Assembly: GCF_003114815.1 (NCBI RefSeq)
Contig: NZ_BFAZ01000009.1
Coordinates: 124,001 to 188,000 of the forward strand
Source of the DNA: Leptospira ellinghausenii
GTDB lineage: Bacteria; Spirochaetota; Leptospiria; Leptospirales; Leptospiraceae
DNA length: 64,000 nt
Direction: 5' to 3'
Shown: one piece after another, positions 7,531-17,499 of the stretch
Numbering within the stretch: position 1 is the first letter of the stretch
Layout of the letters: the number at the start of each line of letters is the position of its first letter
The notes under the pieces: model-generated
Database searches by the model: none
Seen by the model: the letters and a program-made list of their open reading frames with translations, nothing else
Told to the model about the DNA's origin: nothing
Position numbers and translations under genes: made by a program

Positions 7531-8895
7531 ATGATCGAAAAAAAATTCACAGAACAAATCGATGCCATTTCGAAGTACCTGAATGTCGTCGAAAAAATCG
7601 AACCCATTCGCAAAAGTGGGGTCGTTGTTTCTGTTGTGGGGAACGTGATCTATTCCCAAGGTCCACCTGATTCCAAAGTAGGTGAAATTTTGGAAGTCGA
7701 ACGTGGCTCAGACAAAGGGTATTTGGCATGTGTCCTTGTTGGATTTAAAGACCATCTTTACACCTTAATGCCGTTGGGTGACACTCAAGAAATATTCCCT
7801 CATGCCTTTGTATTTTCTTCTGGAAGACAAATTACTTTAAATGCAGGTCCAGAACTTTTAGGACGAGTTTTAAATGGTCTTGGGAAACCAATTGATAACA
7901 AAGGGATTCTCATCACAAAAGAAGAAAGAGCATCCGAACCAAGGTTTTTAAACCCACTGGATCGTCCTCCAATTACGGATATTTTAGAAACAGGCGTTCG
8001 TGCCATTGATGGCATGTTAACTGTTGGGCGTGGACAACGGATTGGAATTTTTTCAGGTTCTGGAGTTGGTAAATCCAGCTTACTGGGAATGATCGCCCGT
8101 TATACGAACGCAGATGTAAACGTGGTTGCTCTCATTGGAGAAAGGGGCCGCGAGGTAAATGAATTTTTACACGTAGAACTAGGGAAAGAAGCATTGGCAA
8201 GATCAGTTGTTTTTGTTGCAACTTCTGATTCTTCCAAAATGGAACAGGTAAGTTGTGCAAACCTCGCTTGTTCGGCAGCAGAATATTTCCGTGAAAAGGG
8301 AATGTCAGTCAATTTGTATATGGACTCCCTTACTAGGTATGCAGAAGCCCTAAGAGAATTATCGATCGGCGAACCTGTCGTCACAAAAGGATATGCGTCC
8401 AGCGTATTTACCAAAATGGCAAAACTTGTCGAACGAGCCGGAACATCACATAACGGTGGCTCCATTACTGGATTTTATACAGTATTAACTGATGCCGAAG
8501 ACGATATGGATGATATTGTGGCTGACAAGGTTCGAGGTTTTATTGACGGGCATATAGTCTTAACAAGGAAACTTGCCGAACAAAGCCATTATCCTGCCAT
8601 TGACGTTCCCTCTTCCCTTTCTCGATTGATGCAAAAAATTGTGAATGAAGATCACTATATGCGTGCCTCCATTGTAAGAGAGTTAATCTCCAAATATAAA
8701 AATTCAGAAGATATTATTTTGCTCAATGCCTATGTGCGCGGTGCTGATGAAAAAATTGACATGGCAATTGATAAAAAATCGCAAATTGATGACTATTTAA
8801 GACAACGAATTGAAGAAAAATCCTCTTACAACGAAGCGATCAAAAAACTGGAACTTATCTTACAATCTTCATCAAGAACTGATGATGAATTTTAA
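7531..8895 (+). CDS. fliI: Flagellum-specific ATPase FliI
   Basis: FliI is the hexameric ATPase of the flagellar type III export apparatus. The 454-residue protein has the F1-beta-like N-domain, the Walker A motif GSGVGKSS (176-183), GERGREV (203-209), the Walker B region LYMDSLTRYAEA (about 257-268) and the small C-terminal helical domain. The FliI-like loop EASGVGKS is seen here as SGSGVGKS. In spirochetes fliI is followed by fliJ and flbB; here those two genes are also on the + strand but lie beyond a 3.2 kb opposite-strand gene. fliI therefore ends an operon rather than leading one into fliJ. The intergenic region upstream contains the repeat at 7473-7530. Confidence 0.96.
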   Translation: MIEKKFTEQIDAISKYLNVVEKIEPIRKSGVVVSVVGNVIYSQGPPDSKVGEILEVERGSDKGYLACVLVGFKDHLYTLMPLGDTQEIFPHAFVFSSGRQITLNAGPELLGRVLNGLGKPIDNKGILITKEERASEPRFLNPLDRPPITDILETGVRAIDGMLTVGRGQRIGIFSGSGVGKSSLLGMIARYTNADVNVVALIGERGREVNEFLHVELGKEALARSVVFVATSDSSKMEQVSCANLACSAAEYFREKGMSVNLYMDSLTRYAEALRELSIGEPVVTKGYASSVFTKMAKLVERAGTSHNGGSITGFYTVLTDAEDDMDDIVADKVRGFIDGHIVLTRKLAEQSHYPAIDVPSSLSRLMQKIVNEDHYMRASIVRELISKYKNSEDIILLNAYVRGADEKIDMAIDKKSQIDDYLRQRIEEKSSYNEAIKKLELILQSSSRTDDEF

Positions 8896-8896
8896 T

Positions 8897-11800
8897 TTAT
8901 TCAATTTCTAAGATGACGAGTGTAACGTCATCATCTGGGGTTCTATTTCCAGTAAACTCTTTGATTTTTTCGAGTAACAATCGTTTTGATTCTGTGAGTG
9001 GATAACCACTATAACGGTGAGTCATCGTTTCCCAATTTTCTTGGCCAATCATTTCTTTTTGTGCATTGGTTGCTTCTGTAATTCCATCTGTATACAATAC
9101 AATACGATCACCAGATTGGATTGGGATGTGGTCTTCCTGAATATCAAGTTCCGGAATCCAACCGATTAGTTTTCCTTGTGGCATACTGAGTTTGGCTTTA
9201 TTTTCACCTTTTCGGTTGAGGATAAGAGGGGGATGTCCACAACGAGCATGGGTCATTTGTTTGGTTTCCAAATTGATATAAATATAAGATGCTGTCACAA
9301 ATGCACCTTTCATCTTTCCTAGAAGTGTTGCATTGATTTGGTTCAAAAGTTGGGAAGGTTCTTTCGCAAGTCGCACTTGTGTGGAAAATGCAATTTTTAA
9401 CATCGCTGACACTAGGGCAGCTGGGATTCCATGCCCTGATACGTCCGCGATGAGAACTCCTAGTTCTATTTCAGAGATCGCATGGAAATCAAAAAAATCT
9501 CCTCCTATGCTATCCATTGGTTCATAATAAAATTCTGTTTTGATTCCGACTACATTTGGTGCTTCTTCAGGTAGAATGGAATACTGAAGTTTTCGTGCTA
9601 AACCCAATTCGTTTTGGATGGCGATGAATTTGTTTTGTTCTTCTACTGCTTTTTTTAAGGTAATCAGGTTTTTAGCACGAGAGATCAATTCACGTTTGTC
9701 AAATGGTTTTGCCAGGTAATCATTTCCACCTGCCTCCAAAGCAGCGATAATGTCAGCAATTTGGTTTTTTGCGGTTAAAAACAATATGGGTAATTGGTAT
9801 AAAGAATAAGATTCTCGTAAAACAGCACAAACATCATATCCACTCATCCCCGGCATCATAATATCTAGGATCATAAGTTCGAATGGTCCTTCGTCTCTCA
9901 CGAGACGAATCGCATCCACACCATTTGCAGCTTCACTTACATCACACCCAATCAGAGTTAAATGATTTTTTAGCACCTGACGGTTGATAGGTTCATCATC
10001 CACAACAATGACTTTTAGTTTTTCACCTTCAAATTCTTCCTCTGTGTCTTCTATTGGCTCAAAATCAAAATTGTCTCCTCCAAACCACATCTCCGTTTTT
10101 TTCATTGGTGGTTTTTCGATTGGGATCTCACCTTCTCTTGCTAATGGCAGTGAAAAAGAAAATACAGAACCTTCTGATGGAATGGATTCTACCCAAATAT
10201 TTCCTCCATGGAGTTCAACCAAACGTTTTGAAATGGCGAGTCCAAGCCCAGTCCCACCAAACTTACGTGTTGTGGAAGAATCGACCTGTTCAAAGGAACG
10301 AAAGATGTCAGAAAACTTATCTTTAGGAATTCCGATCCCGGTGTCTCGGATGGAAATCACTGCCATTTTATCGACAATTTCACAAGAAACTTCTATCCTA
10401 CCTTTTTCTGTGAACTTAATTGCATTCCCAATGATATTGAATAAAATTTGTTGGAGTCGTGCTTCATCACCAAGAATCGGTGGAAAATCGATAGGAACAT
10501 TATTCCTAACGGTAAGATTTTTTGTTACATATAAGGGTCTTGAGATCACAAGGACAAAATCACAAATTTGGTGTAGGTCAATTGCCTTTAGGTCCAAATC
10601 CAAATCACGATTTTTCATTTTGGAAAAATCTAAAATGTCATCAACTAAAGAAGAAAGTCTTTTCCCAGAACTGACGATCATTCCTAAGTTTTGTCTTTGT
10701 TCTTGGTTTAGTTTTCCACCGATTCCATCAAACATAGATTCGGCGATGCCGATAATTCCATTTAAAGGTGTTTTTAATTCATGAGAAGTATTTGCCAAAA
10801 ACTCATCTTTCAATTTATCCAAAGCCATTAAACGTTTCGATAAAGTTTCCACTTCTGAAAATGCAAGGCTAAATCGTCTAGAAAGTGTAAGAGATTGAAC
10901 TAGGATAAAAACAAAAATTCCAATTGGAATTGCTTCCACCGAATAAAAAATTTGGTTTGCGTTTAACAAATCGACAAGAGCTGCAATCGCTACTGTACAG
11001 ATTCCTACTAAAAACAAAAATCCACTTTCTTTTTTGTGGATGGCTGCTCGGAACACTCCTTGTAAAATCATAAGGATCCCAAACAAAAATACAATTTGGT
11101 AATAACTATTTAGTTCTGTATAAATTTGTGTTGGTAATACTACTAAAAATGAAATAAACAATAGTGTAGGAAAAAGAAGTAACCTGTGCATCCATTTTGG
11201 ATAAAAATCAGGATAAAACTCGCGAAAAAATGCAAAGAACAAATAAGGTGAGATATAAAACGTAAAGTATTCAATTCGTAAACAAACATTCCAACTTAAA
11301 ATTGGTGCTAGTTCATTGAAGACAAATCTTTCACCTGTGAATAAAGTTCGAAGTGCTAAGAGTAAAGCAGCAAATCCAAATAATAAATTTCCTTTGTCTG
11401 TGCGCCGAAAGTAAAACAATCCAAAATGATACAATGCAATGATAAAGACAGACCCAGCCAAAAACAAGGAAGAGGCAAGGTCAGTTTCACATTCTCTATA
11501 CAATTGGTTCCACTCACCAATGTAAGGTGGTTCCCACATTCCACCTTTTGCATGATGGAAATTTGAAATTTCAATGAGTAACTCGTTTGGTCCATCTTTC
11601 CAAGGTAAAGGATACAACTGGAATTGATAAGAAGGGTCAGACTTTTCTCGTGTTTTTGCCACAACTCCAGAAGAACCAAGTTGTTTGCCATTCCAAAACA
11701 CACGCGAGGCAGTTGCCACATCCATGATTTTGATTCCAAACACTTCCTCATTTGCCAAATAACTTGGTTTCTGCAAAACAAGACGGTAAGTTCCATACCC

Positions 11801-12094
11801 TTCCCCTGAGCCGAGGACAGAGTTCCAAATCCCAGGAACCGATAACATTTGGAAAGGAAGATCCCGAGTTTCCACTTCCGACAAAAACACTCGGGGGAAA
11901 AATTCCCAATCCCCTTCTAAATGGATCGGGTTTCCACCACTGGATTCCACTGAATCACTTAGTGAAGTAGCAAAAGCGGGAGAAAAGGAACCTAAAAACT
12001 GGCTCCAAATAAACAATAGGAGATGTAAGTATTTATGGGACAATACTGCAAGTTTTACGTATTTTTTTAAAAATACGAGTAAAAAAGAGTACAA
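8897..12094 (-). CDS. 7TM sensor histidine kinase/receiver/SpoIIE phosphatase fusion
   Basis: 1065 residues containing a complete signalling chain. An N-terminal membrane/signal segment is followed by an extracytoplasmic jelly-roll-like sensor domain (about 55-200, beginning IHLEGDWEFFP), seven transmembrane helices of the 7TMR-DISM type (about 205-405), HisKA with H438 in TSHELKTPLNG, HATPase (N-box FNIIGNAIKF, G boxes DTGIGIP and GGTGLGLA), a receiver with phosphoacceptor D744 in LDIMMPGMSG, and a C-terminal PP2C/SpoIIE domain (about 830-1063; motifs GGDFFDF and ADVSGHGIPA). The phosphatase probably acts on an anti-sigma antagonist or similar Ser/Thr phosphoprotein under receiver control (inference). 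It sits between fliI and fliJ on the opposite strand, which suggests insertion into the flagellar operon, but a flagellar target is unproven. Confidence 0.92.
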   Translation of the reverse strand: MYSFLLVFLKKYVKLAVLSHKYLHLLLFIWSQFLGSFSPAFATSLSDSVESSGGNPIHLEGDWEFFPRVFLSEVETRDLPFQMLSVPGIWNSVLGSGEGYGTYRLVLQKPSYLANEEVFGIKIMDVATASRVFWNGKQLGSSGVVAKTREKSDPSYQFQLYPLPWKDGPNELLIEISNFHHAKGGMWEPPYIGEWNQLYRECETDLASSLFLAGSVFIIALYHFGLFYFRRTDKGNLLFGFAALLLALRTLFTGERFVFNELAPILSWNVCLRIEYFTFYISPYLFFAFFREFYPDFYPKWMHRLLLFPTLLFISFLVVLPTQIYTELNSYYQIVFLFGILMILQGVFRAAIHKKESGFLFLVGICTVAIAALVDLLNANQIFYSVEAIPIGIFVFILVQSLTLSRRFSLAFSEVETLSKRLMALDKLKDEFLANTSHELKTPLNGIIGIAESMFDGIGGKLNQEQRQNLGMIVSSGKRLSSLVDDILDFSKMKNRDLDLDLKAIDLHQICDFVLVISRPLYVTKNLTVRNNVPIDFPPILGDEARLQQILFNIIGNAIKFTEKGRIEVSCEIVDKMAVISIRDTGIGIPKDKFSDIFRSFEQVDSSTTRKFGGTGLGLAISKRLVELHGGNIWVESIPSEGSVFSFSLPLAREGEIPIEKPPMKKTEMWFGGDNFDFEPIEDTEEEFEGEKLKVIVVDDEPINRQVLKNHLTLIGCDVSEAANGVDAIRLVRDEGPFELMILDIMMPGMSGYDVCAVLRESYSLYQLPILFLTAKNQIADIIAALEAGGNDYLAKPFDKRELISRAKNLITLKKAVEEQNKFIAIQNELGLARKLQYSILPEEAPNVVGIKTEFYYEPMDSIGGDFFDFHAISEIELGVLIADVSGHGIPAALVSAMLKIAFSTQVRLAKEPSQLLNQINATLLGKMKGAFVTASYIYINLETKQMTHARCGHPPLILNRKGENKAKLSMPQGKLIGWIPELDIQEDHIPIQSGDRIVLYTDGITEATNAQKEMIGQENWETMTHRYSGYPLTESKRLLLEKIKEFTGNRTPDDDVTLVILEIE

Positions 12095-12125
12095 AAATTA
12101 TTTAGAACCGAAGAAATAGACAGCT

Positions 12126-12725
12126 GTGAAACGATTTCGCTTCAGTTTGGAGACAGTTTTAAAACTTCGGGGCTTAAAAGAAGAGGAAGAAATCCGCCGT
12201 TTGTCAGTGGTTGTATCCAAACTCAATTCCCTGATTTCCGAAAAGGAAAACAATGAAAAAGAAATCGAATCGTCCTACGAAGCCATTGTATCTTCTGCAA
12301 AAGTAGGGACAAGTTTATCAGACTATTTATCCATTGAACAATACATCAAAGGTCTCATCCGTCGGAACGAAGAATTAGATCATAGGATCTCAAACCAAAC
12401 CGAAGAAGTTAACTTGGTACGTAAAGATGTGATGGTAGCCAGAATGAATAAAAAAGTCATCGAGGTTTTAAAAGACAAACGATTCCTCGAATGGAAAAAA
12501 AAGCGAAATCGAATGGAACGTAGAGAAGTGGAAGAATTCAATTTCCACCTGAACAAACAGTCGTTATTTGATTCCTTTGAAAGTTTTGGACCGAAGGCCT
12601 CCAAAAAAATTCCAAGAACTTTCAAAATTTTAAACAGGGAAGATGGTGGAGACGAACTCGCATCTGACTTTAAAACTCTCCGCGATTTTTATGAAAAATA
12701 TTACTTAGGACAAGGCAAATCATAA
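12126..12725 (+). CDS. fliJ: Flagellar export protein FliJ
   Basis: A 199-residue, almost wholly helical protein starting KRFRFSLETVLKLRGLKEEEE, the characteristic FliJ opening. FliJ is the stalk-like coiled coil that couples the FliI ATPase to the export gate. It is longer than the enteric protein (about 147 residues) because of an extra C-terminal segment from about 150. The start is GTG 12126, with no strong ribosome-binding site. The stop overlaps the flbB start by one base (TAATG), so the two are translationally coupled. Its normal partner gene fliI is 3.2 kb upstream. The 31-bp gap to the divergent sensor gene leaves little room for a promoter. Confidence 0.88.
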   Translation: MKRFRFSLETVLKLRGLKEEEEIRRLSVVVSKLNSLISEKENNEKEIESSYEAIVSSAKVGTSLSDYLSIEQYIKGLIRRNEELDHRISNQTEEVNLVRKDVMVARMNKKVIEVLKDKRFLEWKKKRNRMERREVEEFNFHLNKQSLFDSFESFGPKASKKIPRTFKILNREDGGDELASDFKTLRDFYEKYYLGQGKS

Positions 12726-13375
12726 TGGCAAGTGTAACTGACAGCACAAGATCCTTCTTTTTAATTGTATTGATTTTTTTTCTAGTGGCGATTGGTTTTT
12801 TTGTTTTTGACTACTTCCAAGTCATTAATGCAGAGGACTACCTTCCTTTCTTAAAAAAACAAGCGGGACTTGTGAACCAAGACCTTCTCTCTCCCACTGA
12901 GTTAGAGAAGTTGGAAATGGAAAAAGCAAAAGAAAGACTCATTGCTGACCGTGAAGAACTCGAACAAATGAAAAGTGAGTTAGAAGAAAAATCTTCCTCA
13001 CTCAGTGCCGACAAAGAACGATTGGAAGAACTCAAAGAAGGGATCCAACGGAAAGAAAAAGAAATGGCAGAAAAAGCGAGAAAGGACAATGCTCGTGCCG
13101 AAAAAGTAAAAGTTCTTGCAAACAAAGTTGCGAACATGCCTCCAGAATCAGCAAGAGATATGCTCATCAATTGGCCAGACTACGATATCATTGAAGTATT
13201 CGAACAAATGGATCGGGATGCTGAAGAAGAGGGAAGGCAAACCATCACAACCTATCTACTCACTTTATTCCCTGCGGAAAGACGATCTGTCATTTCGAAT
13301 AAATGGCTCGATGCGGGTGCCAAAAATGTTCCAAACTACGGCAAAAGTATTGATGAGGAAAACGACGAACCTTAA
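12725..13375 (+). CDS. flbB: Periplasmic flagellar collar protein FlbB (MotE-like)
   Basis: 216 residues: one N-terminal transmembrane helix (about 10-30), a long charged coiled coil (about 58-135) and a C-terminal MgtE_N/MotE-like helical domain (about 135-200, MPPESARDMLINWP). In Borrelia FlbB is a base of the spirochete-specific periplasmic collar that helps recruit the stators. The order fliJ-flbB is the spirochete arrangement and is one of the strongest taxonomic clues in the window. The start overlaps the fliJ stop. It is the last gene of this + strand unit; gmk converges after 38 bp. Confidence 0.85.
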   Translation: MASVTDSTRSFFLIVLIFFLVAIGFFVFDYFQVINAEDYLPFLKKQAGLVNQDLLSPTELEKLEMEKAKERLIADREELEQMKSELEEKSSSLSADKERLEELKEGIQRKEKEMAEKARKDNARAEKVKVLANKVANMPPESARDMLINWPDYDIIEVFEQMDRDAEEEGRQTITTYLLTLFPAERRSVISNKWLDAGAKNVPNYGKSIDEENDEP

Positions 13376-13413
13376 ACCAGGATTAAGATAACTTTTTAGT
13401 TGGCTTTTTTTAC

Positions 13414-13983
13414 TTAGGGTTTCGGTTTTGTTCCGCAAAGAATGGCCTTCACTTCTGTGATGGCATCTTCTAATTTATCGTTGACAACCACATAATCAAA
13501 GCTAGGTGCTTCATCTAGTTCATGAATTCCATTTTCAATCCGTTTTTCGATACTTGTTTTAGAATCAGTTCCTCGTCGGATGAGGCGTTCAATCCAAATC
13601 TCACGGCTTGGAGGTTCGATGAAAATGGTTACAGATTCTGGCCTTAGTTCCTTTACCGATTTGGCACCTTGGACATCCAAATCGAGAAGTGCCACGCGGT
13701 GTTCTTTGATAGCCTCTAAGATGGGAGCTTTTGGAGTTCCATAATAATTGCCATGGACTTCCGCCCATTCATAAAACTCACCAGCAGCGATTCTTTTTTG
13801 GAACTCAGGAATGGTTAGAAAATAATATGTTTTCCCCTCTTCATCCCCAGGCCGTGGGTCCCGTGTTGTACAGGAAATGGAAAAATAAAACTCTGGGTTC
13901 TCTTTGAGAAGCGCTTGGATGATGGTCGATTTTCCTCCACCAGCAACAGAAGAGATGATATAAAGATTCGGAATTGCTTTCAA
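13414..13983 (-). CDS. gmk: Guanylate kinase
   Basis: Gmk phosphorylates GMP to GDP with ATP in the cytoplasm. The 189-residue length is normal. The P-loop reads SVAGGGKST (12-20), slightly different from the usual [28 protein letters not shown] is the GMP-binding region, followed by [13 protein letters not shown] and [13 protein letters not shown]. Its start overlaps the end of the RemA-like gene by four bases (ATGA type), so it is translationally coupled. RemA-family genes directly upstream of gmk are a widely conserved arrangement, also found in Bacillus. The gene is the last in the long minus-strand string that contains flhF, flhG, fliA and fapA. Confidence 0.95.
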   Translation of the reverse strand: MKAIPNLYIISSVAGGGKSTIIQALLKENPEFYFSISCTTRDPRPGDEEGKTYYFLTIPEFQKRIAAGEFYEWAEVHGNYYGTPKAPILEAIKEHRVALLDLDVQGAKSVKELRPESVTIFIEPPSREIWIERLIRRGTDSKTSIEKRIENGIHELDEAPSFDYVVVNDKLEDAITEVKAILCGTKPKP

Positions 13984-14264
13984 TCTTCTGACTCCTCTTC
14001 CCCTTCTCCAATGTGGTTGTCACCTGTTTCCAAACGTTTGGATAAACTTTCAGGGCGAATGGCTGATAATAGTATATGGCCTGAGTCAAGGACTAACACA
14101 GACCTAGTTTTCCGTCCACAAGTAGCATCAATGAGACGATTCTCGGATTTTGCTTCGGTTCGGAGTCGTTTTGCTCCAGCTGAATCTGCCAACAAAATGG
14201 TCAGAATCTTGGAAACAAAAACAACGTTAGAGAATCCTACATTGAGAACCGGAAACGAAGACAT
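13980..14264 (-). CDS. remA: RemA/DUF370 family regulatory protein
   Basis: 94 residues with the DUF370 signature: [18 protein letters not shown], then [20 protein letters not shown] and [13 protein letters not shown]. In Bacillus subtilis RemA is a ring-forming DNA-binding activator of extracellular-matrix genes; here the role is inferred only from family. It has a 15-residue acidic C-terminal tail (GEGEEESED). It overlaps gmk by four bases and follows the uncharacterised membrane/HTH gene by 12 bp. Family assignment is firm. Whether it controls matrix or motility genes in this organism cannot be said. Confidence 0.9.
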   Translation of the reverse strand: MSSFPVLNVGFSNVVFVSKILTILLADSAGAKRLRTEAKSENRLIDATCGRKTRSVLVLDSGHILLSAIRPESLSKRLETGDNHIGEGEEESED

Positions 14265-14276
14265 GGAAACATATTT

Positions 14277-15152
14277 TTAGATTCTTCTAGATCGATCAAG
14301 TCGAATCGTTTCAATCAAATGAATTTCATGGATACCTATGTTCATTGCTTCCGAGATTTCGTCGTGTTTGTATCCCTTTTTGATGAGATGAACTACTTTA
14401 TCTATCTTTGTTGCAGATGTTGGTAACTCTTCCAAAGCAGACTCAATGGAAAATTCCACTTTGTCTAAATTCATCCTTTGGTAAGAAGAAAATGCTGGAT
14501 CATTCGCTTTGGAAACTTCATTTAAGAATTCTCTTTTTTTCTGACCTTCAATGGTTTCATTGCGAATGGCTTCCGTTGGTTTTTCTTCTGTGAAAGGATT
14601 ACCACCTACCGTATAATTCATCTTAGGCTGAAACGTAGGAACTTCCAAATTTTCGATTGCTTCTTTGGATGGTTCACTCAAAGGTTCCATCCCAAACATT
14701 CCTTTTACGGCCTTTCCCAATTTTCCAAAGGCTTGGTTCACTGCCCCTTCTGTTGTTTCTGCCTCATCGATTGAAACGGGGATTTGGTTTGCTTGGTAAA
14801 TTTTACCAATGCCAGTCCTTTGTTCTTTTGTATCAAGGATCGGTTCTTCAGATTCAACTGGAGTTGACACTAACTCTTGTTTCATTGAGAGTCCTTGGTT
14901 TTGGTAGTGTTTGAATTCTTTTACCAAAGCTTCGCCCTTCTCCATCATGGATCGAAGTGCTACCATCTTTGATTCAATGATACTCACAGTGGCATCTAAC
15001 TCGCGTATGGTTTCCGCAGTGGCCATATCGATGGCCCGGTTTAGTTTTTTATCGTAGTATTCACTGACAGCTTTTTGGACTTTTGCTGAGATGAAAACAT
15101 ACATCATCCCACAGAATAATAAATTAACAAGTACGAGAGAAAAAAGCTCCAT
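14277..15152 (-). CDS. Membrane-anchored coiled-coil protein with C-terminal HTH-like motif
   Basis: 291 residues. The N-terminus is a single transmembrane helix (about 4-24), followed by a helical coiled coil (about 30-95), a long polar Pro/Glu-rich linker and a C-terminal segment KVVHLIKKGYKHDEISEAMNIG that reads like a small helix-turn-helix. The architecture resembles DUF6115/SwrB-type proteins that lie in flagellar operons of Gram-positive bacteria. That is an analogy, not an identified orthology. It sits between fapA-side genes and remA/gmk in the motility string, so a role in motility regulation is possible. Membrane attachment on the cytoplasmic side is expected. Confidence 0.55.
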   Translation of the reverse strand: MELFSLVLVNLLFCGMMYVFISAKVQKAVSEYYDKKLNRAIDMATAETIRELDATVSIIESKMVALRSMMEKGEALVKEFKHYQNQGLSMKQELVSTPVESEEPILDTKEQRTGIGKIYQANQIPVSIDEAETTEGAVNQAFGKLGKAVKGMFGMEPLSEPSKEAIENLEVPTFQPKMNYTVGGNPFTEEKPTEAIRNETIEGQKKREFLNEVSKANDPAFSSYQRMNLDKVEFSIESALEELPTSATKIDKVVHLIKKGYKHDEISEAMNIGIHEIHLIETIRLDRSRRI

Positions 15153-15198
15153 ATGTTTCTCCTAAAGAACATTTCCAACAACATTCCGTAGAAAAAAT

Positions 15199-15489
15199 TT
15201 AAGCTTTTGAATCAAAACGAGATCCACGTTCCAAGTTGGGACGATCATAAATAATCCCTTCTTTGGAATAAGCAAATACCGAATTTTCTTTGTCTTGTTT
15301 CGGTTTTGCTGCCGAACCTTGGTATCCTGATTTCGCATCAGGGACCGTTTGGGCTCGGTTTTGTGTTTGGATCACCACCTTTTGCAATTCCACCACTTGG
15401 TTTTGGTGGGTGAAGGGATTTTCAGCCTGAGCCCTACGTGCAAAATCGTAGTGGTGGGCGATACTGGCAAAATTTTCGTTGAGTATCAT
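15199..15489 (-). CDS. Small conserved protein of unknown function
   Basis: 96 residues, polar and Gln/Asn-rich, with no signal peptide or transmembrane helix. It starts MILNENFASIAHHYDFARRA and is probably largely disordered after residue 50. I do not recognise a family. It lies 12 bp upstream of nothing but the fapA stop and is followed 46 bp later by the membrane/HTH gene, so it is cotranscribed with motility genes. The ORF fits the spacing of the operon and has a good purine-rich AGGAGGGACTCC just before the ATG, which supports it being real. A small export or assembly accessory protein is one possibility (inference). Confidence 0.6.
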   Translation of the reverse strand: MILNENFASIAHHYDFARRAQAENPFTHQNQVVELQKVVIQTQNRAQTVPDAKSGYQGSAAKPKQDKENSVFAYSKEGIIYDRPNLERGSRFDSKA

Positions 15490-15501
15490 CTGGAGTCCCT
15501 C

Positions 15502-17493
15502 CTAATTCTTAGACTTACCACGCCCTCTTTTTTTTCTCCAGTCATTTTTCGTTTCGTCTGGATCTTCGTATGGCTGACTTCGGACTTGGGACTCTTCCTC
15601 GTAGAAGGTTTTGGCCTTGGTCTCGTGGCGGAGTTTGTATTCTGCATTGCGGATACGGATGGTAACACCAGGGAAAATGGTCTTTTCTACGGAAACACGA
15701 CCATTTGCTGCCTGTTCGTCCATGTACTCGGTGAGAGTTTGGATGTCCTTACTGGCCTCAGCGATTCGTTTTTCGAGTTTTTTGGTACCAGCTTCTAATT
15801 TTTGTAAATGGGCATCTTGTTCCGCGGTAAAACTCGCGGGGTCAGCGTCTTTTCTCGCTTTGAGGGTACGCATGGTTTTTGTGAGTTGGTCTAGTTTGTC
15901 TTGGTTTTCTTTTTTCTTCTCTTCGAACTCATTGATTTGTTTTAAGATCTTAGGATTGTTTCCGACGATGAGATCGGTTTGTGGGTTTGCTTGGGAGCCA
16001 ATGATTTTGGCCGAAATGAGTTGGGCCGCTTGGATGGTCCCCCCCACAATTTGCCCCCGTTTCCCCTTACAGGAAATTTTTCCCCCAGCCATGAGATGGG
16101 AATGTAAAATCCCTTCTTGGACGATGATATCTTTTTCTGTGATGCAAGTGGCGTTCTGGATGAACTTGGCGACGATATTCCCACCGGTGGACTCAATCCT
16201 TGCCTCTTCACGCCCTGTGACCCCTTGGCGGACGATGATGTCCCCATCAGCTTCCACAATGGCCTTTTGGACCGTTCCATAAATTTCGATATTCCCTGCT
16301 GCCTTCACCGAATAATTGTCTTCGACATTTCCTGTGATGATGATGGAACCAAGGAAGGTCACATTTCCTGTTCGAACTCCCACATCCCCATTGATACGGT
16401 AAACGGTTTCCACAGACAGACGACCCGCTGCGTATAACACTTGTCCATTGACTTCGGCGGTAAGACGCATTTTGTCTTCTGAAAGAATGGTTCCTTTCCC
16501 TTGTTTGAGTTCTGTGTCTAAACCATCCTTGGCTGGTAACACCATTCCAAATAAATTACGACCAAACTTTCCTTTTTCGGCAGGGAGCTTTTCAGCTAAC
16601 AATTGTCCAACGACAACGTTTTCGATCATATCCAAATCTTTGTAGTCCACACGACCGGATTGGTCTTCTTTGAAATTGATTTTCTTTTCTGTGCGAACAT
16701 AGTATTTGACTTCGGCATTTTTCCCGTTCACAGGGAAATCACCTTCGGCGCCAATGAATGGTTTGTTATGGACTTCTTCATCCAAATGTTTGCGGATTTC
16801 GTCTTCTTTTAATCCATGAGCAACACCCATCCCTTTTAAGGCGGCAACGATATCGGCTACTTCTAAATCACGCCCACCAGGCCTTGCAGGGAATACGGTG
16901 ACAAAGGCCCGCATATTCTCTTGGGCAATCTCCACATTACAACTGGAGTCGTTTCCAGGTTTTGGTTTTTGGTTGGAGATAAGAACTGGTTCCCCTTTTT
17001 TCTCTTTGAGGATTTTATTGATGAGGTTTTGGTCAACACCTGCCACACCACGAAACGACAGTTTTTTGGAAACATCCGCCATCGTCATTTCAAGTCCTTC
17101 CCCGGAAGGAGGGTAAACAGTTAAAAACACACCTGTTCTGTATATTTTGACAACCACTCGACCGTCTTTGTTTTTTGGTGTGACGAGTTCTTTTAATTCT
17201 TTAGAGACTAATTTTCCACTACCACCCGTTAGGTGTTCATCTAATAAGCTCAGTTCATCAAGGAGCATATCATCAGGAATGATGGAAGCACGGATATGAT
17301 AAGGTTCGGAAAAAAACAGGGATTTTTTTCCCCGTTTTAAAACAGTATAATCAATTTCGTGGACTTTACGACCAAGGTGACTGGACGCAATTGCCAGACA
17401 CTCTTCGATGGTATCGGCAATGACTTCCACTTGTTCTTTTTCCTTACGATCGAACTCTTTCAGTTCCTCTGTAAGAAATTCCGTGAGAGACAT
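15502..17493 (-). CDS. fapA: FapA/DUF342 flagellar assembly protein A with Jag-N-like domain
   Basis: 663 residues. The N-terminus (about 18-75) resembles the Jag_N domain ([20 protein letters not shown]...). It is followed by the DUF342 core, a right-handed beta-helix (about 270-530) with repeated short strands such as [20 protein letters not shown] coiled coil follows (about 530-600), then a final beta segment ([15 protein letters not shown]). DUF342/FapA proteins are linked to polymer-forming or flagellar assembly functions; in spirochetes the gene stands in the flhF-flhG string. The C-terminal tail is rich in Arg/Lys. fliA lies 6 bp upstream. The biochemical role is unknown. Confidence 0.85.
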   Translation of the reverse strand: MSLTEFLTEELKEFDRKEKEQVEVIADTIEECLAIASSHLGRKVHEIDYTVLKRGKKSLFFSEPYHIRASIIPDDMLLDELSLLDEHLTGGSGKLVSKELKELVTPKNKDGRVVVKIYRTGVFLTVYPPSGEGLEMTMADVSKKLSFRGVAGVDQNLINKILKEKKGEPVLISNQKPKPGNDSSCNVEIAQENMRAFVTVFPARPGGRDLEVADIVAALKGMGVAHGLKEDEIRKHLDEEVHNKPFIGAEGDFPVNGKNAEVKYYVRTEKKINFKEDQSGRVDYKDLDMIENVVVGQLLAEKLPAEKGKFGRNLFGMVLPAKDGLDTELKQGKGTILSEDKMRLTAEVNGQVLYAAGRLSVETVYRINGDVGVRTGNVTFLGSIIITGNVEDNYSVKAAGNIEIYGTVQKAIVEADGDIIVRQGVTGREEARIESTGGNIVAKFIQNATCITEKDIIVQEGILHSHLMAGGKISCKGKRGQIVGGTIQAAQLISAKIIGSQANPQTDLIVGNNPKILKQINEFEEKKKENQDKLDQLTKTMRTLKARKDADPASFTAEQDAHLQKLEAGTKKLEKRIAEASKDIQTLTEYMDEQAANGRVSVEKTIFPGVTIRIRNAEYKLRHETKAKTFYEEESQVRSQPYEDPDETKNDWRKKRGRGKSKN

Positions 17494-17499
17494 CTTCTA

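Noticed and set aside
9984..10784. A 266-codon + strand frame inside the sensor-kinase fusion
   Set aside because: It mirrors the coding frame of the kinase domains; low-complexity Ser-rich translation with no motif, so an antisense shadow.
15611..16282. A 223-codon + strand frame antisense to fapA
   Set aside because: The fapA frame has beta-helix repeats typical of DUF342; the antisense translation has none and ends without any gene context.
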